DNA of 21,433 nucleotides, from the IMG/VR virus record IMGVR_UViG_3300025626_000158, positions 1 to 21,433 of that record. One strand, 5' to 3'. Origin of the DNA: a virus. Positions 1 to 8,890 of the stretch are shown piece after piece; positions within the stretch are counted from its first letter, which is position 1; each line of letters starts with the position of its first letter. Under the pieces are notes generated by a model. The model was not told the DNA's origin. It made no database searches and saw only the letters and a list, made by a program, of their open reading frames with translations. Position numbers and translations under genes: made by a program.

Positions 1-273
1 AGATTGATATTCAACTGCTCCACCCTTACCTGTCAATATTGTTTGATTGAAGGAAGATGATTGTCTGTCAAGATCAAATTCAAACATAGTCAATGCATTT
101 GTGTCTGCTGTTGTCAATGCTGTTACTGCACCAATATTTGCTCCTGTTGTTGATGTTGTCACAGCTGTCAATCTTGCTGCATCATAATAGTTTGCCAAAT
201 AGATCTTTTTGATCCCCCCAACTTGACCACCACAAAAATAGCCTCTACCACTTGTTATTGTACATCCTGCCAT
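1..273 (-). CDS. Partial virion structural protein (MCP-adjacent family)
   Basis: The reading frame opens at an ATG at 273 and stays open for 91 codons to the window edge, so the C-terminus is missing. The product starts MAGCTITSGRGYFCGG, followed by VGGIKKIYLANYYD. It has two early cysteines, a Thr/Ala-rich middle and a later FEFDLDRQSSSF segment. From memory this resembles a family found directly downstream of the major capsid gene in Bacteroidetes siphophages (N-terminal Cys, VGG-K-hydrophobic segment, then an F-x-F/L-D strand), usually called a structural protein. A tail-tube role is possible but unproven. It lies after the capsid gene and is separated from it by a long hairpin. No signal peptide or membrane segment is visible. 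I am confident that it is coding, less so about its role. Confidence 0.6.
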   Translation of the reverse strand, partial: MAGCTITSGRGYFCGGQVGGIKKIYLANYYDAARLTAVTTSTTGANIGAVTALTTADTNALTMFEFDLDRQSSSFNQTILTGKGGAVEYQS

Positions 274-295
274 TACTAACTTATTTTATTTTGTT

Positions 296-338
296 AATGA
301 ATGGAAGGTGATCAGTCAAGACCACCTTCATATTCATT
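296..338 (-). terminator. Long intergenic hairpin downstream of the capsid gene
   Basis: Read on the minus strand, the gap after the capsid stop codon folds into a long hairpin. The inner stem is ten pairs (GAAGGTGGTC at 329-320 with GATCACCTTC at 313-304, one of them G-U) around a six-base loop. It is extended by a seven-pair outer stem (AATGAAT at 338-332 with ATTCATT at 302-296) across a small internal loop. No T-run follows on the minus strand; the next bases are A-rich. It is therefore not a classical intrinsic terminator and may instead be an mRNA-stabilising or partial-attenuation structure that sets the level of the very abundant capsid transcript. Confidence 0.5.
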
Positions 339-341
339 TAA

Positions 342-1280
342 TTATACGAACCAAACAACGTCAGCAACAACACCGATTGCCGTACCTACTCCAAACCTCA
401 TTGTGATTCTGTAATTGTCAGAACCATCTAATGGTGTCATGTCAATTGCTTGTGCTAATGAATCAGAATCTGCCGTTCCAATACCTACAAAAATATTGTC
501 TTTTTTACCTACACATGCTTCACCTGATGCAATTCCATTTGCAGATACTAATTTGTACCCTAAGAATTTAGTTTGTGGTGCGCCTGCTACTGCTGAATTA
601 TATCCATCACCTGTCTGACCTACTGCAAGATTATACGCTGATATTGTTGCAGGATTCACATAAATGTTTGTGTTTTCATAATCACCTACAATTCCTGCCG
701 GCATTGCATTTACTATTTCTTGCAATCCTGCCAAAACCGTAGCTGATGCATCAATTGCATTTGCCAATGCTGTTGCTCCTGCTGTATCTCCTGATTTCTT
801 CTTAATACCATCAAATGCAGTATATGCAGATGCTGTTGAATTACCCATCCAAATATTGTTTTCAATATCTGCTTGTACATATTTTGCAACATACAAAAGG
901 ATAGCATCAGCAAAGTCATTTGGGACACCTGAATTAATGCTGTATGCATCACCTTGCCACCATGTCTTGAATTGTGACTTACAAAGTTGAAGATTTACCA
1001 TTTGATCAGTAATGTCCAAAGATGCTTCAGTCAAGGTTGTTGTTGCTGTTGTATCAAAGTCACATGCACCTGCCTTAATCAATGCAGCTGCTCCTGCTCC
1101 AAATGCCATCACCGGAATGATTGCTTTGTATCTGATGCCATCTAATAGTGTTACATTCCCACCATGTAATGTAGGAGCTGAAATTACAGCTGCATGTACG
1201 TATGGAAGTGCTAAATCGCCTGCATATGTTGATGCTGCGACATTTGGATTTGCGAAATTGTGTTGTTTATTATCAGCCAT
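342..1280 (-). CDS. Major capsid protein (HK97-fold type, probable)
   Basis: This 312-residue protein is probably the major head subunit. It is rich in Ala, Gly and Thr and has no signal peptide or transmembrane helix. Its C-terminal half has the pattern seen in HK97-type capsid proteins: an NTNIYVNPATISAYN segment like the usual 'mN' strand, a loop with TKFLGYKLVSANGI, and a final strand-rich end (YRITMRFGVGTAIG). The start is the ATG at 1280, one base after the stop of the scaffold-like gene and preceded by an A-rich leader (AAAAACAAATAAA). The run protease, scaffold, capsid in that order is the classical head cassette and is the main support. Length is on the short side of normal for a mature HK97-fold protein without a fused delta domain, which fits the separate scaffold gene upstream. 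Confidence 0.75.
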   Translation of the reverse strand: MADNKQHNFANPNVAASTYAGDLALPYVHAAVISAPTLHGGNVTLLDGIRYKAIIPVMAFGAGAAALIKAGACDFDTTATTTLTEASLDITDQMVNLQLCKSQFKTWWQGDAYSINSGVPNDFADAILLYVAKYVQADIENNIWMGNSTASAYTAFDGIKKKSGDTAGATALANAIDASATVLAGLQEIVNAMPAGIVGDYENTNIYVNPATISAYNLAVGQTGDGYNSAVAGAPQTKFLGYKLVSANGIASGEACVGKKDNIFVGIGTADSDSLAQAIDMTPLDGSDNYRITMRFGVGTAIGVVADVVWFV

Positions 1281-1281
1281 T

Positions 1282-1920
1282 TTATTTGTTTTTAGCTTTG
1301 TTAAAAATTGCGAATATTCTTTCGTCTTGTGATAAATTCTTCTTCACCTCTGCAACCTTTGGTGCATTTGGTGTGTGTTTAAATGTTTTCTGTGCTGACA
1401 TCTTCTTGACACCATCTATTTCTTTAGATTGTGCTTCAGTCAATTCAGCCATCTTTTCAGCAATCTGCAATTCAATTGCTTCTGTGATCATCTTGCCAAG
1501 TTCAAATCCATCAGCTTTTGTCATGTAGCTTGAAAGATCAACACCTTCAGATTTCACATCTTCTTCTTCTTTTGATGCCTCAACTTCTTCTGTTGCTTCT
1601 TCAACAACTTCAGATGAAAGATCTTCTTCAACTGCATCTTCAGATGCTTCAGGTGATTTTAAAGTAGTGATTTCACCATCAACAACTTCAATGACTGCAC
1701 CATCTTGCAATTCATATGTTCCTGTTGGAAGTGACATTCTTTCATCATCTTCACCAACAACAAAAACAACTGAACCTTCTTCAAATCTATCTGAATCAGT
1801 TTTGATTGTTGTACCATCAACAAGGAATGCTTCAGCCATCATTTTTGTTTCTTCCTGTACTTCTGAAAGTTCTTCTTTGAATCCAAGTAGATCTTTCATT
1901 TGCTTGTAAATATTTTCCAT
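1282..1920 (-). CDS. Scaffold-like, Glu-rich head assembly protein
   Basis: This 212-residue, highly acidic protein has charged, helix-prone ends. An N-terminal helix (about residues 1-30) is followed by a strand-rich stretch with VDGTTIKTDSD and MSLPTGTYELQDG (about 35-85). Next come a Glu/Val-rich low-complexity segment (about 90-125), a long predicted coiled coil (about 130-170) and a basic C-terminal tail (from about 172). Glu-rich and coiled-coil composition with a basic C-terminal end that can bind the capsid is typical of phage scaffolds. The position between the prohead protease and the capsid gene supports this. The small strand-rich module also looks like one seen in scaffold-region proteins of other phages. 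Assignment is by context and composition, not by a catalytic motif. Confidence 0.65.
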   Translation of the reverse strand: MENIYKQMKDLLGFKEELSEVQEETKMMAEAFLVDGTTIKTDSDRFEEGSVVFVVGEDDERMSLPTGTYELQDGAVIEVVDGEITTLKSPEASEDAVEEDLSSEVVEEATEEVEASKEEEDVKSEGVDLSSYMTKADGFELGKMITEAIELQIAEKMAELTEAQSKEIDGVKKMSAQKTFKHTPNAPKVAEVKKNLSQDERIFAIFNKAKNK

Positions 1921-1960
1921 CTGTTTTGAAAAGTTAAATTTTCCTAATAGTTAAAAGATT

Positions 1961-2740
1961 TTATTTTGTTTTTTTCCTTTCGCCCTTAATTATTGCCTTC
2001 ACTTGTGGAACAACTTTGGATGCAATAGTTCTGTTTTTAATTGCTCCACAAATTTTCTGTGCAACATCCTGTGAATGACCATCAGATTTTTGATCTGCAA
2101 TACATTGTTCCCATGGATAATCTGCAAGGTATTCTTCTTCCGATTTCATGATCAATTCTTTCACTTGATTTATTCTTGTTTCATCTTGTGATAAAGACCT
2201 TTTTGAAAGTGATTGCATCTTATCTGTGAAGAACCCTTCAATACTAAATCCAAGAACTTCACCATTCTTGACTTTGTCCCACATCTTATCATTGTCAACT
2301 CTCATTGTAACAAACCACGTTCCAACCGGACAATGTTCAAAGCCATATTTTACAGATTTGTCAATTTCAAATTCCTTGACCCATGATTCAACAACACACA
2401 ATCCATCAACTTCTTTTTCATGTTCAAATGTTGCCGACTGAAGATGATTTCTTTTCATAAACAATTCAGATGCTTTCTTGATTGTTTCTTTTGAAAAGAA
2501 TACATGATAATCAGAACCATCATCATCAAGTCTGAAGATCTGTTTATTCGGAACTAATGCCGGAGCAATTAAAAGTCTTTTATCTTCATCAACCTTTGTG
2601 AATTGAATCTGTTCTTTTTGCTTGTTTAATGCCACCCAAAATTCTTCAATTGCAGGGTCTTCAACTAAGCTAATCGCAAAGACACCATCCATGTCTTCTT
2701 TCTGTTCTTCTGAAATAATTAATTCAACTATTTTTGTCAT
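1961..2740 (-). CDS. XkdF-like prohead serine protease
   Basis: This 259-residue protein resembles the putative phage serine protease family XkdF. Visible hallmarks are the N-terminal 'GVFAISLVEDPAIE' segment (about 20-33), RLLIAPALVPNKQIFR (55-70), a histidine in TFEHEKEVDG (H107), and a serine in EVLGFSIEGFF (S166). H107 and S166 are the likely catalytic pair. In head morphogenesis such proteases cleave the scaffold and sometimes the capsid N-terminus. The C-terminal part (about 205-240) has a separate motif, YPWEQCIADQ...AQKICGAIKN, which recurs at the ends of phage head proteins. A Lys-rich tail closes the protein. It sits upstream of scaffold and capsid genes with a 40-base gap, as expected. 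The start ATG at 2740 follows the tape-measure stop by 11 bases. Confidence 0.8.
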   Translation of the reverse strand: MTKIVELIISEEQKEDMDGVFAISLVEDPAIEEFWVALNKQKEQIQFTKVDEDKRLLIAPALVPNKQIFRLDDDGSDYHVFFSKETIKKASELFMKRNHLQSATFEHEKEVDGLCVVESWVKEFEIDKSVKYGFEHCPVGTWFVTMRVDNDKMWDKVKNGEVLGFSIEGFFTDKMQSLSKRSLSQDETRINQVKELIMKSEEEYLADYPWEQCIADQKSDGHSQDVAQKICGAIKNRTIASKVVPQVKAIIKGERKKTK

Positions 2741-2751
2741 AATTTCTGTTT

Positions 2752-4530
2752 TTATAATGTGGAATTTTGTTCAATCATTGTGTTTACTTGCTGTGCATTT
2801 GTCACATCCTGTTCCAATACATAAGCCCTGACAGGTCTATCTTGTGTAAATGCTGTGTTAAATTGCTCAACCATTGAAGGTGTGTTTGAAAGATCAACCA
2901 ATTGTTCTTCATTTGCTGTTCCTCTTTCACCACCTCCTGAAGCAATTGATCCTGATGGAACAGATGCTGAAACAGGTTTCTTTGTTTTGACACCTAAAAT
3001 TTCTTTTACATTTTTCAATCCGGCTGCCAATGTAATTCCTGCCTGAATGAATGAAAATGGTGGTGGTGAAGATGCCAAAGCTAAATTCACAGCACGATAA
3101 GTGTCCATTGTTGCAACTGCAAATGCTGATGCTTTTGCAATGGCTGTATGTTCTGAAAACAATTCCCCAACCATTGTAAGCATGTTTCTTTGCTTGTTAA
3201 ATTCTTCTTCATCAAGTTTATCTTTTGCATCCTTCAATGCTTTGTCTGAATCAAGATCTTCCTGTCTATGTGTATCATTCAGATCAGAAATTTCTTGATT
3301 GTATTGTCTTGTGATTTCTGTAATATCAGAACCTGTCTTCCTTGCAAGATCAACTTTTGTTTCATAATCCTGTCGCATTGCTTCAAGTTCTTGCTCTCTT
3401 TCTGTCATTCCTGCAAGTGACAATTCCCTGACTGCATCTTCCTGTTCTTTGATTAAGGAATTTGTATTTGTAAGTTGTTCCGATCTTTGTCCGGCAATTC
3501 GTTCTTCAATATCAACTTGTTCCAACAATGCTTTTTGATATTGTTCCTGAAGTTGGATATTATCTTTATTTGTATCAAGTTCTAATTTTGCAATACGAAC
3601 CCTTTCATCAGCAATGGATTTTTCTTCCTTCAGCTGTTTATCTAAAATTTTAGCAAGTTCTTCATTCGCTTGAATACGTTCTTCAAATGTCTTTGATACA
3701 TCATCACGGATTTGACGTTGAATTTCTGCATCTAATTGACTTTGCAATTGCTGTTGTTGTCTTTGTATTTCAAGCAATTCTTGATTCTTCTTTGCGTCTG
3801 CTAATGCTTGACCTGTGGTAATAGCTGACTGAACAGATATATCCTTAACACCTTCAACAGCTGTCTGTGTCGCTATGGTGACACCTGTGGCAACTTCTGT
3901 GACTGCATCAGCAAAGTTTGTGACAATGTCTTTTCCTGCATCTATTGCATCCTTTTTTGTGTCTGCAAGTGAATCCCTTGTATTATTTATTTTAGCTGTT
4001 AATTCTTCAATTTTATCTGTGTCTTTTCCACCAAGCCATGATTGTTCCCATGCAAGTTGACCTTCTTGAATTGCCAATGTAATTCCAAAAAATGCAGTTT
4101 TTAAAGGTGTTATTGCTAATGTCAACAACCCACTCATGACTTTTGCAAGGCCATCAAATCCTTCTGTTGACTTTGAAACAGCTGAAACAATGTCTGTTAT
4201 GACTGATGTCACTTGATTAAATAAAACACTCAAAGTTTCTGTGGCAACAGATAAACCATCAACAATGGTTTGGTTTTTCATCACCACATCTTTGAGCAAT
4301 TTAAATGCTTCAACAATAAGCATGACACCTGTGGTTTTCAAAGCTAATCCAAAACCTTTAAATCCTTTAGTAAGTTTTCCAAGTGCTGTTTCAGATCCCT
4401 TTGATGATTTCTTAATATCTTTCATTTCATCATTGGTTTCTTTCAATGAATCCTTTACTGAATTAAGATCTTTAGAAATCTGTTTGACATTTGTTTTAAA
4501 CTCTATGTCAACAACTATTTGTTCTGCCAT
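2752..4530 (-). CDS. Tail tape measure protein (short)
   Basis: This 592-residue, mainly alpha-helical protein probably sets tail length and is injected with the DNA. The N-terminus is a heptad-like coiled coil (about 10-50) followed by hydrophobic segments (about 50-80 and 115-150, such as TTGVMLIVEAFKLL). The centre (about 240-460) is a long Gln/Glu/Lys coiled coil. A second hydrophobic region with AVATMDTYRAVNLALASSPP lies at about 465-505, and a Ser/Gly-rich linker and a disordered end follow. This composition is typical of tape-measure proteins, although 592 residues is short and would suit a short siphovirus tail. It lies at the end of the tail block. Unusually, it is separated by about 7.7 kb from the chaperone-like gene that normally sits right before it, and a small gene overlaps its start by 16 bases. 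Confidence 0.75.
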   Translation of the reverse strand: MAEQIVVDIEFKTNVKQISKDLNSVKDSLKETNDEMKDIKKSSKGSETALGKLTKGFKGFGLALKTTGVMLIVEAFKLLKDVVMKNQTIVDGLSVATETLSVLFNQVTSVITDIVSAVSKSTEGFDGLAKVMSGLLTLAITPLKTAFFGITLAIQEGQLAWEQSWLGGKDTDKIEELTAKINNTRDSLADTKKDAIDAGKDIVTNFADAVTEVATGVTIATQTAVEGVKDISVQSAITTGQALADAKKNQELLEIQRQQQQLQSQLDAEIQRQIRDDVSKTFEERIQANEELAKILDKQLKEEKSIADERVRIAKLELDTNKDNIQLQEQYQKALLEQVDIEERIAGQRSEQLTNTNSLIKEQEDAVRELSLAGMTEREQELEAMRQDYETKVDLARKTGSDITEITRQYNQEISDLNDTHRQEDLDSDKALKDAKDKLDEEEFNKQRNMLTMVGELFSEHTAIAKASAFAVATMDTYRAVNLALASSPPPFSFIQAGITLAAGLKNVKEILGVKTKKPVSASVPSGSIASGGGERGTANEEQLVDLSNTPSMVEQFNTAFTQDRPVRAYVLEQDVTNAQQVNTMIEQNSTL

Positions 4531-4769
4531 CCGAATATCTTTTTAAATTCTGCCATTAATGTATCATGATGAATCTGTTGTTTTTCATACCATGATAAAC
4601 ATTTATTGTTTTTATAATCTGATAAGTGCATGTTCTTGATTGATGCAGGAATGACATGCATACCACCCTTCCAAAAGTCAAATACATTTGTGAAATTTAT
4701 CACATTGCATTTTTCTGTGTTTACCTGATCTTCTGTTTTTACTTTTAATCTAATCATGTGATTTGCCAT
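4515..4769 (-). CDS. Small protein between tail tip and tape measure
   Basis: This 84-residue protein has no family I recognise. It overlaps the end of the large tail gene and the start of the tape-measure gene by 16 bases each, which argues for translational coupling and a real gene. The sequence is mixed alpha/beta, with an N-terminal strand (MIRLKVKTED), an aromatic centre (NVFDFWKGGMHVIP) and a helical, His/Lys-rich end (SWYEKQQIHHDTLMAEFKK). It has no membrane segment. By position it may be a tail assembly accessory protein. Confidence 0.7.
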   Translation of the reverse strand: MANHMIRLKVKTEDQVNTEKCNVINFTNVFDFWKGGMHVIPASIKNMHLSDYKNNKCLSWYEKQQIHHDTLMAEFKKIFGWQNK

Positions 4770-7700
4770 TTGGCTTTTAAGTAGTTTGTAACCTCATCTT
4801 TTTCTTGTGTTGTTAATGTAGCATTTGGAGTTGTTGATGAATAAAGTAATACTTCACAAATTTTACCATGCCACAATGAACCTGTGGTTGTATAATATTT
4901 CAAACCACCCATGCATAATTGTGGTGTATATCCATTTGTTGTTGCATTAAAATTTGAATCTGTATTGCCATCTTGATCTGTAATTTTTTGATCAAAACTT
5001 GGTGATGATGTATTGAAATTTCTTTGACCTATATTCACTTGCAAATCATTCGGATCAACATCATCAAGACTTGCATAATATGGAGTTGGTCCGGAATACG
5101 ATCCATTGTGAAAAGATGTTGAATCATACCCAATACCATATGGTGATTGTGCATCATTTGTGAACCCTCCACTTGGTGTTGTATATCCTGTTCCAAATAT
5201 CAATTCCCCCCTATTTGGTGCAGGTCCTGATCTTGGTTGCATTTGTGAAACAATAAATGCTGTGCAATTGCTGTTATTTAATAAATTATAAATTGATGAA
5301 TTGAAATTTCCAAGAATTGCGTAAAATGGGAAATACACATGTTTCATTCCATTTGAAAATGTTCCTGTTGTTGCATATGCTCCGGTTGGATTTAGTTGTG
5401 TCCAACTATTGTTTGTGAATCTGTTTGATTTATCTGTCCAAGAACTAATTGTTGTTCCTGATGAATATGTAATTGTACTTAAATCATTTGCATCAAGCCA
5501 TACAGATAATGTCTGAGATGTAATTGATGTCGGATCAAAAGATCTTTGTCTTGATTTGCTGTTTATTAATTTATAATCAAATTCAACATTATATTGTGAT
5601 GGTGATGTAATTGATGTTCCTGCCTGATTCACCTTTAGTGCAAACATACCATCATTGACAACCTTGTATGTTGTGCCTTCAAAATATCCTTTTGTGATTG
5701 CTGTTTCTAATGAAATTGTCAACCCTGAATATCCTGCTGTGGAATTTGATTTTCCTGATACTGCTGTCAATGATGTCACAGGTGTCAATGATGAAGTTTG
5801 ATTGTTTACTTCAAATTCATATGTTTCATCAACATATTCATCAGATTCATCAATGGATGTTGGTGTTGCAAACAACCTCAACTCACCTTTCATTAATGAA
5901 GGATATGGAATTTGTATATAATTATTCCCTTGCTGATTATATGAAGCATAAGGATCTGTTGGTGGTGTTGCATAATGTGCAAATGTACCATCTTGACCAA
6001 AATAAGAATATCCATTTGCCACAACAAGACCCTGTGAAATAAATGACCCTTTGCCACTTACAAAAGGATAAAATGTTCCTAAATCTTTAGGTGCAGGTGT
6101 TGTAAATTCACTATTGGATGAAATTGCAAATGCATTGTCACCTTTTGTTTTTACATTTCTAAATGTTTGATTTATTGAAATGTATTTGTCAACCCCTGAA
6201 ACAACATCCTTTCTTTGCAATCTTGGTGGATTTATTTCAGAATTATCACCATCAATCCTTGCATTTCTAACTGAACCACTCACATTGTTCCTTGATCCAT
6301 TAATTTCAACAGATTTTGGTGAAGGTCTTACGTCATTTCCTGCACCATTAATCAAAGCATGATCAGTCAATGTGTTTCCTATTCCATTGGCGAATGTGAA
6401 CAATCCTGTCCCACTTGATCCGACATCATAATCAGATGCATGAATGACGGAAACTGAAGGTGCTGAAATATCAATTGGTGTCACCGACCTTGAATAACAA
6501 GTTGAATTTGTACTTAAATACTCATAACCAAATGCCTCACAGCATTCTTGTGTAACTACTTCAGGCAATCCTGTTCTTGTATTTATGAAATTTACATGAC
6601 CACCTGAACTGAAGCTTTCCACCTGAACATTGCATTCATTACCATCTGCATCAATGATGTTTGTTGCCTGTGCTTTTATCAATTCAACTTTACAAGTAGA
6701 TTGTCCAATTAGTGAATAATTCTGTATTTTATTAATCCTGTAAAACTCATTTTCAACCTTTACAACATCATTAAAATTCAATGTCATAATATCAACCGAA
6801 GACAGGTTGAAGTGCGCAATCAACAACCTTGAATCCCTTGAATATGTTTCTTCCAAAAATGTCTTCCAATAGGTGTTGTATGTTCCACCATATATAGATG
6901 GTCCATCCAATTCACCGGAATTTTCGCCTGTAAAAGTCAGACATCTTGTAAGTGATGTAATCGAAGATGATGAATAATTTGAAAATTGTGGGTACAATGC
7001 ATATACTGATGGATTTGTTCCTTCAAAATTATCTGTCAGATAAAATGAATCAGATCCATTGTCTGCAAAGCTAAAACCATTCCAATAGGACAATCGCATT
7101 CCTTCAGAATTCTTTGTGCTTTCTCCTTCACCTTCATAACAAATACAACCCTTTAATGTAGTATATGGAATGTAAGTTGTGACAACCGGTTTAAATATTG
7201 TTTTTACTTCTGTTTTTCCTGTTGAAAAGTCATTTTGTGCATTATCAATATATACTGATCCATATTCCCTTCCTGCTGATTTTTCAAACAAAGCATTCAT
7301 GTTGTCTGAAGATTTATCATCTGTGAAAACCAATTCTTTGGACTGAATATGTGAAGTTGGTTTGAATTGGACATCTTTAGACTCATCCAATTTACCTGTC
7401 CAATCTAAATCATTACCTTGACCAATCCAATCCTTGTATGGCTCTATTAATAGCTTTCTTGGCTCTAATCGGTCAGCAATAATAACAAGGTTAAATTTCT
7501 TTGCAAGTGAAGTAAGGAAATCTAAAGCTTTAATTTTTGGAAATGCATATTTGAAATTCACTTCCAAATCACCATTAAATTCAGAATACTTATTTCCAAA
7601 ATACCCAATTCTTGGTTTAAATGATGTTTTTACTCTGTTTAAATATATTTCTGTTCCTGTTGATGCAATGAAATAATCCCCATTTACATTGAATCGGAAA

Positions 7701-8887
7701 TAATAATCTGTGACATTTAAAGGAACAGAAATTGTTGTAGGTGGAAATTCAACAACACCTGTGTAATAATTCCCTGATGTTCCTGCAATTTGATTTGCTG
7801 TTTCAAGCTTTGTTTTTCTACTTTGTGCAAATTCTCTATCGTTCCCATCTTGATCAATGTACATTAATGAAACGTATATTTCTGCACCTGTATATGGTGC
7901 AGATGTTCCAAAATTGGTTGATTCAGATGTTGTGAATGTCAAATTTGTAGATGCATCAAATGAGCTGAACCCTGATGATGGAATTGTATATACTCCTGTT
8001 GTGTGATTATACAATCCTGCATCATTTGTGTAATCAGCTGATGATGTATTTGTGTTTATGATCGTTACAAATCTTTCTGTTGTTATTGTTTGCACCCTTG
8101 TTAATGATGTTCCATCATAAGTGACAACATTATAATATTGATTATTTGTAGGTGTTGTTCCTTCGCCACCATTGTTTGCATCAACAAATAATTTTGTACC
8201 ATCAGATATGCCTGTGGTAAAAAAGTCAGATGTATATTCAAACCCACTTTGACCAAGAATTATGTCAAGAATTTTTTTGACTTTTACTTGTGGAATTAAT
8301 GTGTTTACATTTATTGCTCCTTCACGTGTTTGAATTGACCCTTCCAAATCACCACCATAAAATGGACTTTGTCCATAGTCAAATAATGAATATCTGACAT
8401 TCCCTTGCTTCAGGTTTGTTGCATCATTTGACCCCCATGATTTAGCAACATTTGACATTGATTTTGTATGGTTCAATTCACTCCAATTGAATTCAGTCAA
8501 ATACTTACCTTTCAATGCTTGACCAATAGAAGCCACACTATTGAAAACAACACATTCATAATGTGTCATCTTCCTGTTTGACCTAATCACATTTGTCAAT
8601 TGCAAATCACCATTTAAAATTTCAATTGTATCTTTTACAATAGTACATGAAACTTTTTTTGCAGGATTAAAATTTCCAAATGAAGTGACTTCAAAATACT
8701 GATCAAAGAACATATTATTCTTTGTCGTAGATGGAATTCTGAAATTGAATGTGTGACTTCCTTTTGTGTCTTTGAAGGTTTGTATGTCCTTAAATTGAAA
8801 GTTTGCTGTGATCGGTTGATCATCTTCCAAATCTAAATATACAATCCTACCATCATCCTGTGAAATTACTCTTATCTGTGTTGCCAT
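4754..8887 (-). CDS. Large tail-tip / baseplate protein with LamG-like C-terminus
   Basis: This 1377-residue protein is the largest in the window. The N-terminal half starts MATQIRVISQDDGRIVYLDL and contains strand-rich domains like those of tail-tip proteins of Bacteroidetes siphophages. Around residues 450-510 is a segment with KALDFLTSLAKKFNLVIIAD, of the kind found in tail hub proteins. A Cys pair and a further Cys occur in TQECCEAFGYEYLSTNSTC at about 780-798. Residues of about 815-900 form a Gly/Asn/Ile repeat (INGAGN, EINGSRNN, RIDGDNSE) like a short beta-solenoid. From about 1115 to the end a LamG/concanavalin-like domain is visible, beginning with LSVWLDAND and SSWTDKSN and ending in a helical TQEKDEVTNYLKAKW. 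The layout suggests a hub joined to a receptor-binding or glycan-binding tip. It begins three bases after the stop of the preceding tail gene. Confidence 0.75.
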   Translation of the reverse strand: MATQIRVISQDDGRIVYLDLEDDQPITANFQFKDIQTFKDTKGSHTFNFRIPSTTKNNMFFDQYFEVTSFGNFNPAKKVSCTIVKDTIEILNGDLQLTNVIRSNRKMTHYECVVFNSVASIGQALKGKYLTEFNWSELNHTKSMSNVAKSWGSNDATNLKQGNVRYSLFDYGQSPFYGGDLEGSIQTREGAINVNTLIPQVKVKKILDIILGQSGFEYTSDFFTTGISDGTKLFVDANNGGEGTTPTNNQYYNVVTYDGTSLTRVQTITTERFVTIINTNTSSADYTNDAGLYNHTTGVYTIPSSGFSSFDASTNLTFTTSESTNFGTSAPYTGAEIYVSLMYIDQDGNDREFAQSRKTKLETANQIAGTSGNYYTGVVEFPPTTISVPLNVTDYYFRFNVNGDYFIASTGTEIYLNRVKTSFKPRIGYFGNKYSEFNGDLEVNFKYAFPKIKALDFLTSLAKKFNLVIIADRLEPRKLLIEPYKDWIGQGNDLDWTGKLDESKDVQFKPTSHIQSKELVFTDDKSSDNMNALFEKSAGREYGSVYIDNAQNDFSTGKTEVKTIFKPVVTTYIPYTTLKGCICYEGEGESTKNSEGMRLSYWNGFSFADNGSDSFYLTDNFEGTNPSVYALYPQFSNYSSSSITSLTRCLTFTGENSGELDGPSIYGGTYNTYWKTFLEETYSRDSRLLIAHFNLSSVDIMTLNFNDVVKVENEFYRINKIQNYSLIGQSTCKVELIKAQATNIIDADGNECNVQVESFSSGGHVNFINTRTGLPEVVTQECCEAFGYEYLSTNSTCYSRSVTPIDISAPSVSVIHASDYDVGSSGTGLFTFANGIGNTLTDHALINGAGNDVRPSPKSVEINGSRNNVSGSVRNARIDGDNSEINPPRLQRKDVVSGVDKYISINQTFRNVKTKGDNAFAISSNSEFTTPAPKDLGTFYPFVSGKGSFISQGLVVANGYSYFGQDGTFAHYATPPTDPYASYNQQGNNYIQIPYPSLMKGELRLFATPTSIDESDEYVDETYEFEVNNQTSSLTPVTSLTAVSGKSNSTAGYSGLTISLETAITKGYFEGTTYKVVNDGMFALKVNQAGTSITSPSQYNVEFDYKLINSKSRQRSFDPTSITSQTLSVWLDANDLSTITYSSGTTISSWTDKSNRFTNNSWTQLNPTGAYATTGTFSNGMKHVYFPFYAILGNFNSSIYNLLNNSNCTAFIVSQMQPRSGPAPNRGELIFGTGYTTPSGGFTNDAQSPYGIGYDSTSFHNGSYSGPTPYYASLDDVDPNDLQVNIGQRNFNTSSPSFDQKITDQDGNTDSNFNATTNGYTPQLCMGGLKYYTTTGSLWHGKICEVLLYSSTTPNATLTTQEKDEVTNYLKAKWQIT

Positions 8888-8890
8888 ATA

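Noticed and set aside
342-1332. Plus-strand and other-frame ORFs over the capsid gene
   Set aside because: They are antiparallel or shifted shadows of a well-supported gene, have no leader and show no protein-like pattern. The same holds for all plus-strand ORFs across the window.
1921-1960. Possible terminator or promoter in the gap between protease and scaffold
   Set aside because: Only short A/T-rich direct repeats (AGTTAAA) are seen, with no stable hairpin and no promoter consensus.
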